DNA of 45,158 bases from Marinomonas vulgaris. GTDB lineage: Bacteria; Pseudomonadota; Gammaproteobacteria; Pseudomonadales; Marinomonadaceae. Below, piece after piece: positions 8,154 to 17,459 of this stretch (the first letter of the stretch is position 1; every line of letters starts with the position of its first letter). The DNA is taken from assembly GCF_018145875.1 (NCBI RefSeq), contig NZ_JAGSSV010000025.1:1-45158 (forward strand), given 5' to 3'. A program made the translations under genes and the position numbers. The notes under the pieces are model-generated. The model was not told the DNA's origin and searched no databases. It worked only from the letters and a program-made list of their open reading frames with translations.

Positions 8154-8762
8154 CTACTGTTCTTTTTTTACTTTATAGGAATAAGGCGAGATAGACATAG
8201 AGACAAGCTTATCTTCCGCGCGATTCATTTTTGAGCGCGATTCATAAGGCCCCAAAATAACGCGATACCAAGGTTGCTCATTTTGACCAATGGTCTTACG
8301 TACACTGGCTTCTGCCAGGCCCGATAAAATAAGGTTAGCGCGCATTCGATCGGCATCTTCTGGACTACGAAACGACGCCGCTTGCAGCATGTAATAGAAA
8401 TCTTGCTCGCCTCGTGGCGTCGATTGATAAGCGTCTACGTGACTGGTATCCACTTCACTGTCTTGCAAAATCTGATAAAACTCAAAGGTATCCTTTTTAG
8501 GAGCCGTTGTGGCTTTTTCTTCTACTTTTTTCGGTGCAGGGACCGGTTTGACTTTTTCTGTTGGAGTCACCACAGGCATTGGTTTTGGTGCTGGAGTGAC
8601 TTGGTTGAGTTGCATTAAACCATAGATAAACGCCAGTAAAATGATCGGAATGAGTAACCACAGCCACCACGCGGTTTTGCGTTTTGGTGGAGAAGGGGCT
8701 CGGCGGGTCGCGCCTTTTTTCGGACGACTTCCTTTGGTGGCGATGAGAATAGGACTAAACAT
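8154..8762 (-). CDS. ftsN: FtsN-like SPOR-domain cell division protein
   Basis: A bitopic inner-membrane protein of about 202 residues. A short basic cytoplasmic tail ([15 protein letters not shown]) is followed by one membrane helix ([19 protein letters not shown]), a Pro/Lys-rich linker, a segment [12 protein letters not shown] that resembles the essential FtsN motif, and a C-terminal SPOR domain ([20 protein letters not shown] onward) that binds denuded glycan at the septum. The frame opens as far as 8819; the start at 8762 is uncertain because neither candidate has a clear ribosome site. In Pseudomonas the same gene lies just upstream of hslV, with argS between it and priA; here argS is missing and priA ends 70 bases away. 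Confidence 0.8.
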   Translation of the reverse strand: MFSPILIATKGSRPKKGATRRAPSPPKRKTAWWLWLLIPIILLAFIYGLMQLNQVTPAPKPMPVVTPTEKVKPVPAPKKVEEKATTAPKKDTFEFYQILQDSEVDTSHVDAYQSTPRGEQDFYYMLQAASFRSPEDADRMRANLILSGLAEASVRKTIGQNEQPWYRVILGPYESRSKMNRAEDKLVSMSISPYSYKVKKEQ

Positions 8763-8832
8763 AATGTTGGCTTTTGAAGTTGACGTGTTAATCGTGGAGC
8801 ATGATGTATAAGTGCACATTATGCGGGTAAGG

Positions 8833-11064
8833 TCAGTAAGTTTCCAGTGGATCCACGTCGATTGCGAAACGAATTCGATGTTGTCGCGCCGATTGCTCTA
8901 ACCAATCGCTCATCAGCTGAACGGCATGGTGTAGGGGCGCTCTTTGAGCCGATTTGAGCGAGATCAAGGCACGATGTTGTCCGGCCTTGCGAACAATGAT
9001 CGCTGCATAAGGGCCCACCAAATAGACGTCTTTCGAGAACAAAGGTTCAAGGTCATTTCGCATGGCAGACAACCATTGCATGGCTTCTTGTTCGTTGCCC
9101 GACTCGGCGCGCACAATCACTTGATGAAAAAAAGGCGGCAGTGACAAGGATCTACGTTCGGCTAACCCATCAATGGCAAAATGCTCGTAACCTAGATTAC
9201 ACAAACATTCTATGGCGGCATGGTCAGGGTGATAAGTTTGTAAGAGCACATGGCCGGCTTTTTTTGCCCGTCCCGCTCGTCCGGCTACCTGTGTAATAAG
9301 CTGAGCCGTGCGCTCCATACCACGAAAGTCGGAGGAAAATAAGCCGGCGTCGGCGTCCATGATGATCACCAGGGTAACGTTTGGGAAATGGTGCCCTTTG
9401 GCCAGCATTTGCGTACCGATAAGAATGGCTTGGTCGTGTTCGTGTATTTTTTGCGTAAGCTTCGCCATGGCCGCTTTGCGTTGCGTGCTGTCTCGATCGA
9501 TCCGTAAGATGGGCACCTCTTTGAAGAGTGTACTCAGTTGAGTTTCAACTTGCTCCGTGCCTTCACCGACGGTAAAGAGCTCCTCCGAATGACATTCTGG
9601 GCAAGTGTGCAGTAAGGCTTTTTGTGTGTCGCAATGGTGACAGTGCAGCTTGTTGGCGCGCTTGTGAACCGTGAGATTCACGTCGCAATGATCGCAGGCG
9701 GCGATCCAGCCGCATTGATGGCACATAAGTGTTGGCGCGTAGCCTCGGCGATTTAAAAATACCAACACTTGTTCTTTGCGGTCTAGGCACAGCTTCATGT
9801 GTGCCAGAGCCTGTTCGCTGAAACCATGAATCAGCGTTTTTCCTCGCAGATCGACGCGTTCCATCTCAGGAATGAGAGCGTTGCCAGCGCGACTGCGTAA
9901 TTTAAGCCAGGCGAATTTCTTTTGTAGCGCGTTGGCTAAGCTTTCATAAGATGGCGTAGCAGACGCCAGCAATACGGGAATATCCAACGCTTGTGCGCGC
10001 TTAATGGCAAGATCGCGAGCGTGATAACGAAAGCCCTCGTGCTGTTTGTAGGAGGTATCGTGTTCTTCGTCGATGACGATTAGTCCCAGATTTGGTGCGG
10101 GAATAAACGCCGCAGAGCGTGTGCCTATGATGATTTTAGCGTGACCGCTGGCCGCCAGTAACCAAGCATCGAGGCGCTCTCGGTCACTCATATTGGAATG
10201 CATTAAGACAATGTCGGTATTAAAACGAGTTTCAAAGCGTTTCAATGTTTGAGGTGTGAGGCCGATTTCTGGCACCATCACCAGCACTTGCTTACCGTCT
10301 TCGATCAAGCGCGCCATGACGCGTAAAAACACTTCGGTTTTACCGCTGCCAGTGACGCCGTCGAGCAAAGACACATTGAAATGGTGGCGAGCATCCAGCA
10401 GGTGTTCCGTTGCGATGGCTTGTTCAGGGTTGAGTGTCGGCAACACTTGAGTCTGGTGAGCGTGCTTTTCGCCTCCCTTATTAAATGTACGTGGCTCGCG
10501 GCGCAGTAAGCCTTTTTCTTCTAAGCTTTTTCCGGCGGCAGGCGCTAAATCCAGCACGGACACAGTCTGTTGACTTAAGCCGTTTGGGTGCTGTTGAACC
10601 GCTTTTAAGAAATCTTGTTGGCGAGGGGCGCGACTTAATTTTTCCAGTGAAAAATGTTGCCCTTCAGGTGTGGTGAGCCACCAGTTCTCGGTACGAAACT
10701 CGGCGTTTTCTCCTTTACGGAGCAACACCGGCAAAGCGTGAAAAATGACGTCACCAATTGGGTGGTGATAGTAGCGCGCCGCCCATTCACACAATTCCAT
10801 TAGCTCTTGTGTGATCACAGGACGCTCGTCGTGCATGGCGGTGAGCGGTTTCACTTGCTCTGGGTCCCAGTCGGAGTGATTGGTTAACGCGACTATTACC
10901 CCCAGTCGAGTGCTTTTTCCGAACGGTACTTTGACTCGCATACCAGGCTTTAATTCGTGGCGCAGAGCAATGGCTTTTGGCACCTTATAGTCAAACAGAG
11001 TGCGCATTGGCACTGGCAAAGCGACTTTGATAAAAGAATAAGGAGTAAGCATCGCCTCTGACAT
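8833..11064 (-). CDS. priA: Primosomal protein N', replication restart helicase PriA
   Basis: PriA recognises stalled forks and reloads the replicative helicase. The 743-residue protein has the N-terminal 3'-DNA-binding domain (residues 1-110), Walker A GVTGSGKT at 236-243, DEEH motif in VIDEEHDTSYKQ, and two zinc-binding clusters (CHQCGWIAACDHC and CHHCDTQKALLHTCPECH) inserted in the helicase core. Motif VI reads QVAGRAGRA. The ATG at 11064 gives the usual start; no strong ribosome site is seen, and ATG at 11052 is a possible alternative. It is divergent from rpmE. Confidence 0.97.
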   Translation of the reverse strand: MSEAMLTPYSFIKVALPVPMRTLFDYKVPKAIALRHELKPGMRVKVPFGKSTRLGVIVALTNHSDWDPEQVKPLTAMHDERPVITQELMELCEWAARYYHHPIGDVIFHALPVLLRKGENAEFRTENWWLTTPEGQHFSLEKLSRAPRQQDFLKAVQQHPNGLSQQTVSVLDLAPAAGKSLEEKGLLRREPRTFNKGGEKHAHQTQVLPTLNPEQAIATEHLLDARHHFNVSLLDGVTGSGKTEVFLRVMARLIEDGKQVLVMVPEIGLTPQTLKRFETRFNTDIVLMHSNMSDRERLDAWLLAASGHAKIIIGTRSAAFIPAPNLGLIVIDEEHDTSYKQHEGFRYHARDLAIKRAQALDIPVLLASATPSYESLANALQKKFAWLKLRSRAGNALIPEMERVDLRGKTLIHGFSEQALAHMKLCLDRKEQVLVFLNRRGYAPTLMCHQCGWIAACDHCDVNLTVHKRANKLHCHHCDTQKALLHTCPECHSEELFTVGEGTEQVETQLSTLFKEVPILRIDRDSTQRKAAMAKLTQKIHEHDQAILIGTQMLAKGHHFPNVTLVIIMDADAGLFSSDFRGMERTAQLITQVAGRAGRAKKAGHVLLQTYHPDHAAIECLCNLGYEHFAIDGLAERRSLSLPPFFHQVIVRAESGNEQEAMQWLSAMRNDLEPLFSKDVYLVGPYAAIIVRKAGQHRALISLKSAQRAPLHHAVQLMSDWLEQSARQHRIRFAIDVDPLETY

Positions 11065-11183
11065 ACGTGGAACCAGACCCTGTTTAATTCATAAAAAATA
11101 ATGATAACAAATAAGCGCCCAGTGTACGCCAGAGTGACGGCTGGGAGCGAGTTACAATTTTTTAGGCAAGCTTGATAAAAAGG

Positions 11184-11212
11184 TTGCCGATTGGTCGATA
11201 GACGCCTAAAAT
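11184..11212 (+). promoter_or_regulatory. Probable sigma-70 promoter of rpmE
   Basis: TTGCCG at 11184-11189 and TAAAAT at 11207-11212 are 17 bases apart. Transcription would begin near 11219, leaving a leader of about 110 bases before rpmE that includes the imperfect palindrome TGTACAATGTCTGTACA, a possible regulatory site. Confidence 0.5.
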
Positions 11213-11331
11213 ACGCCACTCTTGGATCCACTGTACAATGTCTGTACAACGAAACGTGCGGTGCTTGGCGAGGCAATTGCCCATTTATCTATCGATCAAG
11301 TGGCGGCACACCAAACTTTAAGGTAACTATT

Positions 11332-11547
11332 ATGAAAAAAGATATCCACCCAAATTACTCTGCCCTTACTGCAACTTGTACTTGTGGTAACACGCTAAAC
11401 CTAAACTCAACAGCGGGTAAAGACATGCACATCGACGTATGTAGCAACTGTCACCCTTTCTACACAGGCCAGCAAAAAATGTTGGATACTGGTGGTCGTG
11501 TTGATCGCTTTAACAAGCGTTTCGGAGCACGTCGTACTACTAAGTAA
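11332..11547 (+). CDS. rpmE: 50S ribosomal protein L31, zinc-binding type
   Basis: L31 sits at the large-subunit side of the bridge between ribosomal subunits. The 71-residue protein starts [20 protein letters not shown] and keeps the Cys residues (CTC and CSNC) that make it the zinc-containing form, so it should respond to zinc supply through replacement by a Cys-less paralogue elsewhere. The start is fixed by family comparison and by AAGG before the ATG; the frame extends upstream but is not coding. The gene has its own promoter and is followed by a terminator that lies inside the next gene. Confidence 0.97.
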   Translation: MKKDIHPNYSALTATCTCGNTLNLNSTAGKDMHIDVCSNCHPFYTGQQKMLDTGGRVDRFNKRFGARRTTK

Positions 11548-11555
11548 TTGGTGGC

Positions 11556-12347
11556 ATGATAGTGAACATATTAAAAAAGCGCCCAGTTTTCTCGGCGCTT
11601 TTTTTGTTTTTGTGGTTGGCGCTCGATGTCAGTTCGGTGCACGCCAGCGGCCTGTGTGAGGCAAATGGCCCTGTAGAAAAAGCGCACATTAAACGAGTGG
11701 TCGATGGCGATACTATTCATCTGACCGATGGCCGTAAGGTGCGTTTGGTAGGGATCAATACTCCAGAATTGGATCATAAACATCAAAAACACCAAGCTTA
11801 TGCGGTGCAAGCAACCGAGTTTTTGCGCGCCCGTTTAGACCAGTTTGTGTACCTTCAGCGAGCAAAAGATGACCGCGATCGATACGGGCGCTACTTGTAC
11901 TACTTGTTCGATAAAGATCGTATTTCATTAGCGAGTCAGTTATTATCCGAAGGACTTGGTTATCGTATTGCTGTACCGCCTAATCTGGCTTACCAAGACT
12001 GCTTTGTGGAATCGGAAGATGCCGCGCGCAGGGCTCATAAAGGGCTATGGCAGCAATCTTTGCAATGGCAGCCAAAAGCTGGTTTTGCAATCTCTCGTGT
12101 TAACATCACTTCCATTACTCAGAACCGAGGTGGCTGGTGGCTAGAAACCGATCAGGATCTAGTGATCAACTTGCCAGCAAGTGCCGTAGATTATTGGCCT
12201 GCTCAAAAGGTGTTTTACCTTGAAGGCAAAAGCGTAGAAGTGCGCGGCTGGCAACATCAAAGAAAAAGCCGACATTCGAACTATGCGACCTGGGTGCTTT
12301 CAGTTAGACATCCAAATGACTTGTCCAATACTTTTACGAAAGATTAG
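11556..12347 (+). CDS. Secreted thermonuclease-family (SNase) nuclease
   Basis: A 263-residue exported nuclease. A signal peptide (KKRPVFSALFLFLWLAL, likely cut after VHA near residue 31) is followed by an SNase domain: VVDGDTIHLTDG with Ca-binding Asp, VRLVGINTPEL with catalytic Arg, and DDRDRYGRYLYYL with the second Asp and Arg, then EGLGYRI. The remaining 90 residues form an unassigned beta-rich tail. It starts eight bases after rpmE, and the same rpmE-nuclease-malic enzyme order exists in Pseudomonas. Oddly, the rpmE terminator is encoded by the first codons of this gene, so expression must depend on read-through or another promoter. No good ribosome site precedes the ATG; GTG at 11562 is an alternative. 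Confidence 0.88.
   Translation: MIVNILKKRPVFSALFLFLWLALDVSSVHASGLCEANGPVEKAHIKRVVDGDTIHLTDGRKVRLVGINTPELDHKHQKHQAYAVQATEFLRARLDQFVYLQRAKDDRDRYGRYLYYLFDKDRISLASQLLSEGLGYRIAVPPNLAYQDCFVESEDAARRAHKGLWQQSLQWQPKAGFAISRVNITSITQNRGGWWLETDQDLVINLPASAVDYWPAQKVFYLEGKSVEVRGWQHQRKSRHSNYATWVLSVRHPNDLSNTFTKD
11573..11605 (+). terminator. Rho-independent terminator of rpmE inside nuclease coding sequence
   Basis: Left arm AAAAAAGCGCC, ten-base loop, right arm GGCGCTTTTTT continuing into more T. It spans codons 7-17 of the nuclease gene, so the signal peptide and the terminator share the same bases. Confidence 0.75.
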
Positions 12348-12543
12348 CGACTTTTTTAGTCATAGATTGATAGGATATTCCTATGGTTTTACGCTTTAAA
12401 GTATTAGGTAGATGGATTATTCTGACTACGCACTATTATAAAGCGCAGCTTTCGATGCTTTTGTCGGCTCGAAATATAAAGCCTAATTTGGCTATACTAA
12501 AATAAAATAATTTAAAAACACCAAATAGACGGAAAACATCACA

Positions 12544-13812
12544 ATGGCAGAAGACATAAAGCAAGCGGCACTGGATTACCATGAACATCCAGTTCCAGGT
12601 AAATTGAGCGTGACGATTTCGAAACCGACCGCGACCGCTCGTGATCTTTCTTTGGCTTACAGTCCTGGTGTGGCAGAGCCATGTCGTGAGATTGCAAAAG
12701 ACCCAGAAAATGCTTATCGCTACACAGGTAAGGGCAACTTAGTTGCCGTGATTTCTGATGGTTCGGCTATTTTGGGCTTGGGGAACCTTGGTCCTTTGGC
12801 CAGCAAGCCAGTGATGGAAGGTAAAGGTTTATTGTTCAAGCGCTTTGCCGGTATTAATTCAGTCGATGTTGAAGTGGAAGCGGAAAGTCCACAAGCCTTT
12901 ATTGATACGGTTGCGCGTATTGCCAACACGTATGGCGGTATTAACCTTGAAGACATCAAAGCCCCTGAGTGCTTTGAAATCGAACGCCAACTGATTGAGC
13001 GTTGCTCGATTCCTGTTTTCCACGACGATCAGCACGGTACAGCGATTGTGACTGCGGCAGGCTTATTGAATGCCCTAGAGCTGCAAGGCAAAAAGCTGGA
13101 AGACGCAAAAATCGTCTGTTTGGGCGCGGGTGCGGCGGCAACGGCGTGCATGAAGTTGATCATTGCCTGTGGCGCGCAGCGTGAGAATATTTTCGTACTG
13201 GATCGTAAAGGTGTGATTCACTCTGGACGCGATGACTTGAACCAGTTCAAGTCAATGTTTGCGATTGATACGGACAAGCGCACGCTAGACGATGCCATGC
13301 AAGGCGCCGATGTGTTCATTGGTGTCTCTGGTCCAGATCTATTGTCTGCCGAACAGCTGGCTACTATGGCGCCGAATCCTGTGGTGTTTGCATGCTCTAA
13401 CCCAGATCCAGAGATCAACCCTGAACTGGCTCGTGCAACGCGCAGTGACTTGATCATGGCAACGGGTCGTTCAGACTACCCGAATCAGGTAAACAATGTG
13501 CTTGGCTTCCCGTTCATTTTCCGTGGTGCGCTAGACGTTCGTGCGACTAAGATCAACGAAGAAATGAAAATTGCCGCGGTTCATGCCTTGAAAGACTTGG
13601 CTAAAGAGGCGGCTCCAGCGGATGTGGTAGAAGCTTACGGCGGTGCAGCATTGAGTTTTGGCAAGGAATACATTTTGCCAAAACCTATGGACTCGCGTTT
13701 GCTTAATGTGATTTCTGCAGCAGTGGCGCGTGCAGCGATTGATTCTGGCGTGGCCATGCTGCCTTACCCAGATTTTTACCCATTAGAAAATCTTGATCAC
13801 TTCGGTGCTTAA
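12544..13812 (+). CDS. maeB: Malic enzyme, short form
   Basis: Catalyses oxidative decarboxylation of malate to pyruvate, normally with NADP in this subfamily. The 422-residue protein has the malic-enzyme N-terminal domain (LSLAYSPGVAEPCREI, then GNLGPLASKPVMEGK with the catalytic Lys) and the C-terminal NAD(P)-binding Rossmann domain with GAGAAATAC. Metal ligands lie in VFHDDQHGTAIV. It lacks the C-terminal phosphotransacetylase-like domain of long MaeB, so it belongs to the short form seen beside ponA in Pseudomonas. A TATACT at 12493-12498 may be its -10 box; a convergent terminator follows. Confidence 0.95.
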   Translation: MAEDIKQAALDYHEHPVPGKLSVTISKPTATARDLSLAYSPGVAEPCREIAKDPENAYRYTGKGNLVAVISDGSAILGLGNLGPLASKPVMEGKGLLFKRFAGINSVDVEVEAESPQAFIDTVARIANTYGGINLEDIKAPECFEIERQLIERCSIPVFHDDQHGTAIVTAAGLLNALELQGKKLEDAKIVCLGAGAAATACMKLIIACGAQRENIFVLDRKGVIHSGRDDLNQFKSMFAIDTDKRTLDDAMQGADVFIGVSGPDLLSAEQLATMAPNPVVFACSNPDPEINPELARATRSDLIMATGRSDYPNQVNNVLGFPFIFRGALDVRATKINEEMKIAAVHALKDLAKEAAPADVVEAYGGAALSFGKEYILPKPMDSRLLNVISAAVARAAIDSGVAMLPYPDFYPLENLDHFGA

Positions 13813-13830
13813 GCGCTAATTTCAGCAATA

Positions 13831-13863
13831 AAAAAAGGCGACTCCAAGTGGGTCGCCTTTTTT
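13831..13863. terminator. Bidirectional terminator between maeB and mrcA
   Basis: Arms AAAAAAGGCGAC and GTCGCCTTTTTT are perfectly complementary around a nine-base loop, with A and T runs on both sides, so it can stop transcripts from both convergent genes. Confidence 0.9.
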
Positions 13864-13895
13864 GTGTCTGCGGTTTTACGCTTAGAGCAAACGCG

Positions 13896-16340
13896 TTAAA
13901 ACAAGTTTTCTAGAATGTTGTCATCCTGCTTGTTTTCTTGTGCTTCGCTACTGATGCTGTTGATACTCGGTGGCGCGCTTACTTGGCGCTGTGCAGGCAC
14001 ATGGTCTTTTCTAAAAATTTCAAAAATGGCATTGGATTGTCCTGGAAGGGCACGTTCACCTGTCTTCGGATCAATTCGTACTGTGACCAAAGACGATGGT
14101 TTGTAAACAAACGACGATGGTGTGTCGGCTAAGGCGTCGCGCATGTAATCTATCCAAGGCGGCAATGACACAGAGCCACCCCATTCGCCTCGACCTAGAG
14201 AAGAAGAGTTGTCAAAGCCGCTCCACACCGAGGTGACTATGTCTCCATTGAAGCCCGAGAACCAGGCATCTCTTCCATCGTTGGTAGTACCGGTTTTTCC
14301 GGCAATGTCGTCCCGTTGCAACACGCGAGCGCGTCGTCCAGTGCCGTATTTGATCACGTCGCGCATCATGTCATAAATGATGTAAGCGACTTCTGGATCA
14401 AGCACTTGCGGGGCAATAGGCAAGCTTTGAATGCCTTTTACTGTGTCGAAAAGTCCCATTTGTGATTCATCGCCGGGGCTTTTTTCCAGCAAGGTACAGG
14501 TGACACACACAGTAACGGGGTTGGCTTCGAACAAGGTATCGCCGTTTCTGTCAGTGACTTTATCGATCAAATAGGGTTGCACCTGATAACCGCCGTTTGA
14601 AAACACCGCGTACCCTGTGGCAATTTGCAATGGCGATAAGTTCGCGCTGCCTAAAGACAGGGACAGGTTGCGCGGTAATTCGTTGGGATCAAAGCCAAAG
14701 CGGCGTAAAAACTCCAATGTGGGGCGAACGCCCAGTTCATCCAGCAAGCGTACCGACACAATATTTTGTGAACGATACAGTGCTTGGCGTAACCGTGTTG
14801 GCCCATAGAATTTGCCGCCGTCGTTGGTCGGTCGCCACGCTGAGGCCAGGTTGGTGTCGTTAAAGACCACAGGGGCATCATTGATGATACTGGCGGCTGT
14901 GTAACCACGATCGAGTGCGCTGGCGTAGATAAAGGGTTTGAAGTTCGAGCCAGGTTGACGTTTGGATTGGGTGACGCGGTTGAACTTATTCTCGTAGAAG
15001 TTGAACCCGCCAACCAAGGCTTCGATGGCACCATCTTTACTGTTGAGCGAAATCAACGCGCTTTGTACGTCAGGTTTTTGCGCCAATACCCAACCTAAGC
15101 GATCATCAGGTCGTAAGCGCACTATGTCTCCTGGTACCAATACGTCGGCAACCACGTTAGGCGAGGCACCTTGGCTGTGTTCGCTCAAATAAGGTTTGGC
15201 CCATTTGATGCCGTCCCATAACAAGGTGATGCGTTTTCCATCGGCGAGGCGCATGTCCGCGGTGGTGTCACTGGTATCAATGACCAGCGCGGTTTGCCAG
15301 TCTTTGAATCGTTCAATGTCTTGCAGTGTGCTTTCTTGCTCTTCCAGCGGTGCGTCGATTAAGTCGACACGGGTTTCGATGGAACCGCGGTAACCGTGAC
15401 GCATATCGTATTGTAATACACCGTTAAAAACAGCTCGGTTGGCGGCTTGTTGCTTCTTGGCGTGTATGGTGGTGTATACGCTCATGCCGGTGCTGTACAG
15501 ATCTTCGCCGAAGGTGTCATACAACTCGGAGCGAACCATTTCGGCGATGTAATCGGCTTCGATGTCAGGCATGATGCCGTGATTCTTTGCGGTGACGGGG
15601 GCTTCAACGGCGGTTTGGTAGGCGGGCTTATCTATCATGCCCAGTGACAGCATGCGCTGTAGAATCCAATTACGGCGTATCAGAGCGCGTGAAGGATTTA
15701 CCACTGGGTTGAAGCGTGATGGGGCTTTAGGTAAACCGGCGATCATCGCGAGCTGGGCGAGGTTCAGGTCGTTGAGGCTTTTGCCATAATACACCTGAGC
15801 AGCGGCTTCAAAGCCATATGCCCGATTGCCCAGATAAATCTTATTCACATACAGTTCAAGAATTTCGTGCTTGCTGAGCTCTCGCTCCATTTTTAGGGCA
15901 ATGAAGATCTCGGTAAATTTTCGAGTGTAGGTTTGCTCGAACGACAAAAAGTAGTTTCTGGCCACCTGCATGGTGATGGTACTGCCGCCACCTTGCTTTT
16001 GCCCTGTGGTGATCAATTGCATGACGGCACGACCCAAACCAAGCACGTCGACTCCTGGGTGGTGGTAAAAATTGGTGTCTTCTGCGGCTAAAATAGCGTT
16101 TTCTAGGCCTTGTGGAATGCCGTCGTAATTAATGGGCGTGCGGCGTTGATCGCCAAATTCACCGATCAGTTGGTTGTCGGCCGTGTAAATACGAAGAGGG
16201 ATTTTTAATTCAATGGCTTTGAGTTCGGCAACGCTGGGGATGCGGTCTTTTACGTTGTAATACACGGCATAGGTGATGCCGGCGGCGCTCAGTGCGCCAA
16301 TAACGCCAAGTAAGAGAAGAATTTTGAATGTCTTTGCCAT
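13896..16340 (-). CDS. mrcA: Penicillin-binding protein 1A
   Basis: Bifunctional murein synthase: glycan polymerisation plus peptide cross-linking. The 814-residue protein has one N-terminal membrane helix (residues 6-28), a glycosyltransferase family 51 domain with catalytic Glu87 in LAAEDTNFYHHPGVD and second Glu in GFEAAAQVYYGK, an intervening OB-like domain, and a transpeptidase domain with SxxK in QPGSNFKPFIYAS, SQN, and KTG in AGKTGTTND. It is divergent from the pilus-type genes, as mrcA/ponA is in Pseudomonas and Escherichia. A minus-strand TATAAT at 16373-16378 is a plausible -10 box; the -35 is unclear. Confidence 0.96.
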   Translation of the reverse strand: MAKTFKILLLLGVIGALSAAGITYAVYYNVKDRIPSVAELKAIELKIPLRIYTADNQLIGEFGDQRRTPINYDGIPQGLENAILAAEDTNFYHHPGVDVLGLGRAVMQLITTGQKQGGGSTITMQVARNYFLSFEQTYTRKFTEIFIALKMERELSKHEILELYVNKIYLGNRAYGFEAAAQVYYGKSLNDLNLAQLAMIAGLPKAPSRFNPVVNPSRALIRRNWILQRMLSLGMIDKPAYQTAVEAPVTAKNHGIMPDIEADYIAEMVRSELYDTFGEDLYSTGMSVYTTIHAKKQQAANRAVFNGVLQYDMRHGYRGSIETRVDLIDAPLEEQESTLQDIERFKDWQTALVIDTSDTTADMRLADGKRITLLWDGIKWAKPYLSEHSQGASPNVVADVLVPGDIVRLRPDDRLGWVLAQKPDVQSALISLNSKDGAIEALVGGFNFYENKFNRVTQSKRQPGSNFKPFIYASALDRGYTAASIINDAPVVFNDTNLASAWRPTNDGGKFYGPTRLRQALYRSQNIVSVRLLDELGVRPTLEFLRRFGFDPNELPRNLSLSLGSANLSPLQIATGYAVFSNGGYQVQPYLIDKVTDRNGDTLFEANPVTVCVTCTLLEKSPGDESQMGLFDTVKGIQSLPIAPQVLDPEVAYIIYDMMRDVIKYGTGRRARVLQRDDIAGKTGTTNDGRDAWFSGFNGDIVTSVWSGFDNSSSLGRGEWGGSVSLPPWIDYMRDALADTPSSFVYKPSSLVTVRIDPKTGERALPGQSNAIFEIFRKDHVPAQRQVSAPPSINSISSEAQENKQDDNILENLF

Positions 16341-16496
16341 AGAAATCTAATAAACACGAAAAATAAAAACGCATTATACCTAAAATGGTCACATAATAGG
16401 CGGTTAACTTTGCACCAAATCGTGTTATCTTGGTAAAAACTTGTGATCAAAAACACAGGTTTTAAAGTACTTAGCTGACTATTTCAAGGATGAAAA

Positions 16497-17459
16497 ATGA
16501 AGCGAACGCCCAATTATTTTGTGGCAGTGTATTCGGCTCAAGGATGCGAAATTTGTTCGCCGGATAACGCCATAGCACACTTGTCTCACGAAACTGATGA
16601 GGCACCTGATGACCAGCAACTCTTAACCATACAAGCGTCGATAAATGCCGCAGCTAAATCTCGTCTGGTGATTTTGCTTCCTGATGCTTGGTTGTCGGTG
16701 ACTGAACATCAAATAGACCATCAAGTTCCCCCCAAATTGCTGCCATTGGCGGCGTTAAGTTATGCCGCTGAAGCGACTTTTACCCCACCAGAATCGGTTA
16801 TGTTGAATTATCAACAGTCGTCATTGCCGAGCAAGCAGACGGGGTTAACCGTGTTTGCTTGCTCGGTCGCCTGGGCTGAGCAATTGCGTAGACCCTTTCA
16901 AACCAAGGTTGATACTTGCTTGCTGGTTCCGGAAAGCCAGTGGCATGACGATACTGTGCCAGTTAGACGAAGAACGTGGCGCTACTGCCAGAAAAAGTCC
17001 CTGTTTGTTTATCAGCCGGATCAAGATAGGCGTCGACAGGGTCGGCGTCTGTGGTGGTGCCTATTGGTTTTGAGTTTGATCTTGAATACCGCGGCAGGGC
17101 TGTATTTTCTATCGTTAAAACACACAACCGAAGCAGCTCAAGTCGCTCAACAAGCCACGTTAAACAGTCAACCTGAATGGTTTCATTCGACACAAAAAGA
17201 AGGCTTTGTGGATGCCATATTAGCCTTGATGCAGGCGCTGCCTCGCTCGGTGCGGGTGTTGAGCCTTGTCGGAGAAGAAGAGCGCGCCGAACTGCGCCTC
17301 TTATTACCTGCGTCAAACCTAGAGCCCTTGTTGTCAAATTGGCGCCAACAGCAGCCCAACTGGCAATGGCAATGGGTTGAGCATGGCAGTGTGGCGATTT
17401 CTCCCACACAACCGGTGGAGGTGGTGAATGTCTCTATCACAATATTGGCAAGCGAATAA
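16497..17459 (+). CDS. PilM/N or GspL-like assembly protein, divergent
   Basis: A 320-residue protein at the place where pilM and pilN lie in Pseudomonas and hofM and hofN in Escherichia. The first 180 residues are cytoplasmic and may be a degenerate actin-like domain; I see no ATP-binding motif of canonical PilM. One membrane helix follows (about 184-207, LWWCLLVLSLILNTAAGLYF) and then a periplasmic domain of about 110 residues. This topology resembles GspL or a PilM-PilN fusion. The start has AAGGATG upstream. It overlaps the next gene by 32 bases. Sequence is poorly conserved, so the name is left open; the role is inferred from position and topology. Confidence 0.6.
   Translation: MKRTPNYFVAVYSAQGCEICSPDNAIAHLSHETDEAPDDQQLLTIQASINAAAKSRLVILLPDAWLSVTEHQIDHQVPPKLLPLAALSYAAEATFTPPESVMLNYQQSSLPSKQTGLTVFACSVAWAEQLRRPFQTKVDTCLLVPESQWHDDTVPVRRRTWRYCQKKSLFVYQPDQDRRRQGRRLWWCLLVLSLILNTAAGLYFLSLKHTTEAAQVAQQATLNSQPEWFHSTQKEGFVDAILALMQALPRSVRVLSLVGEEERAELRLLLPASNLEPLLSNWRQQQPNWQWQWVEHGSVAISPTQPVEVVNVSITILASE

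Noticed and set aside
16963..17409. 148-codon minus-strand frame opposite the PilM/N-like gene
   Set aside because: The plus-strand gene has a ribosome site, membrane helix and tight overlap with the next gene; the minus frame has neither.
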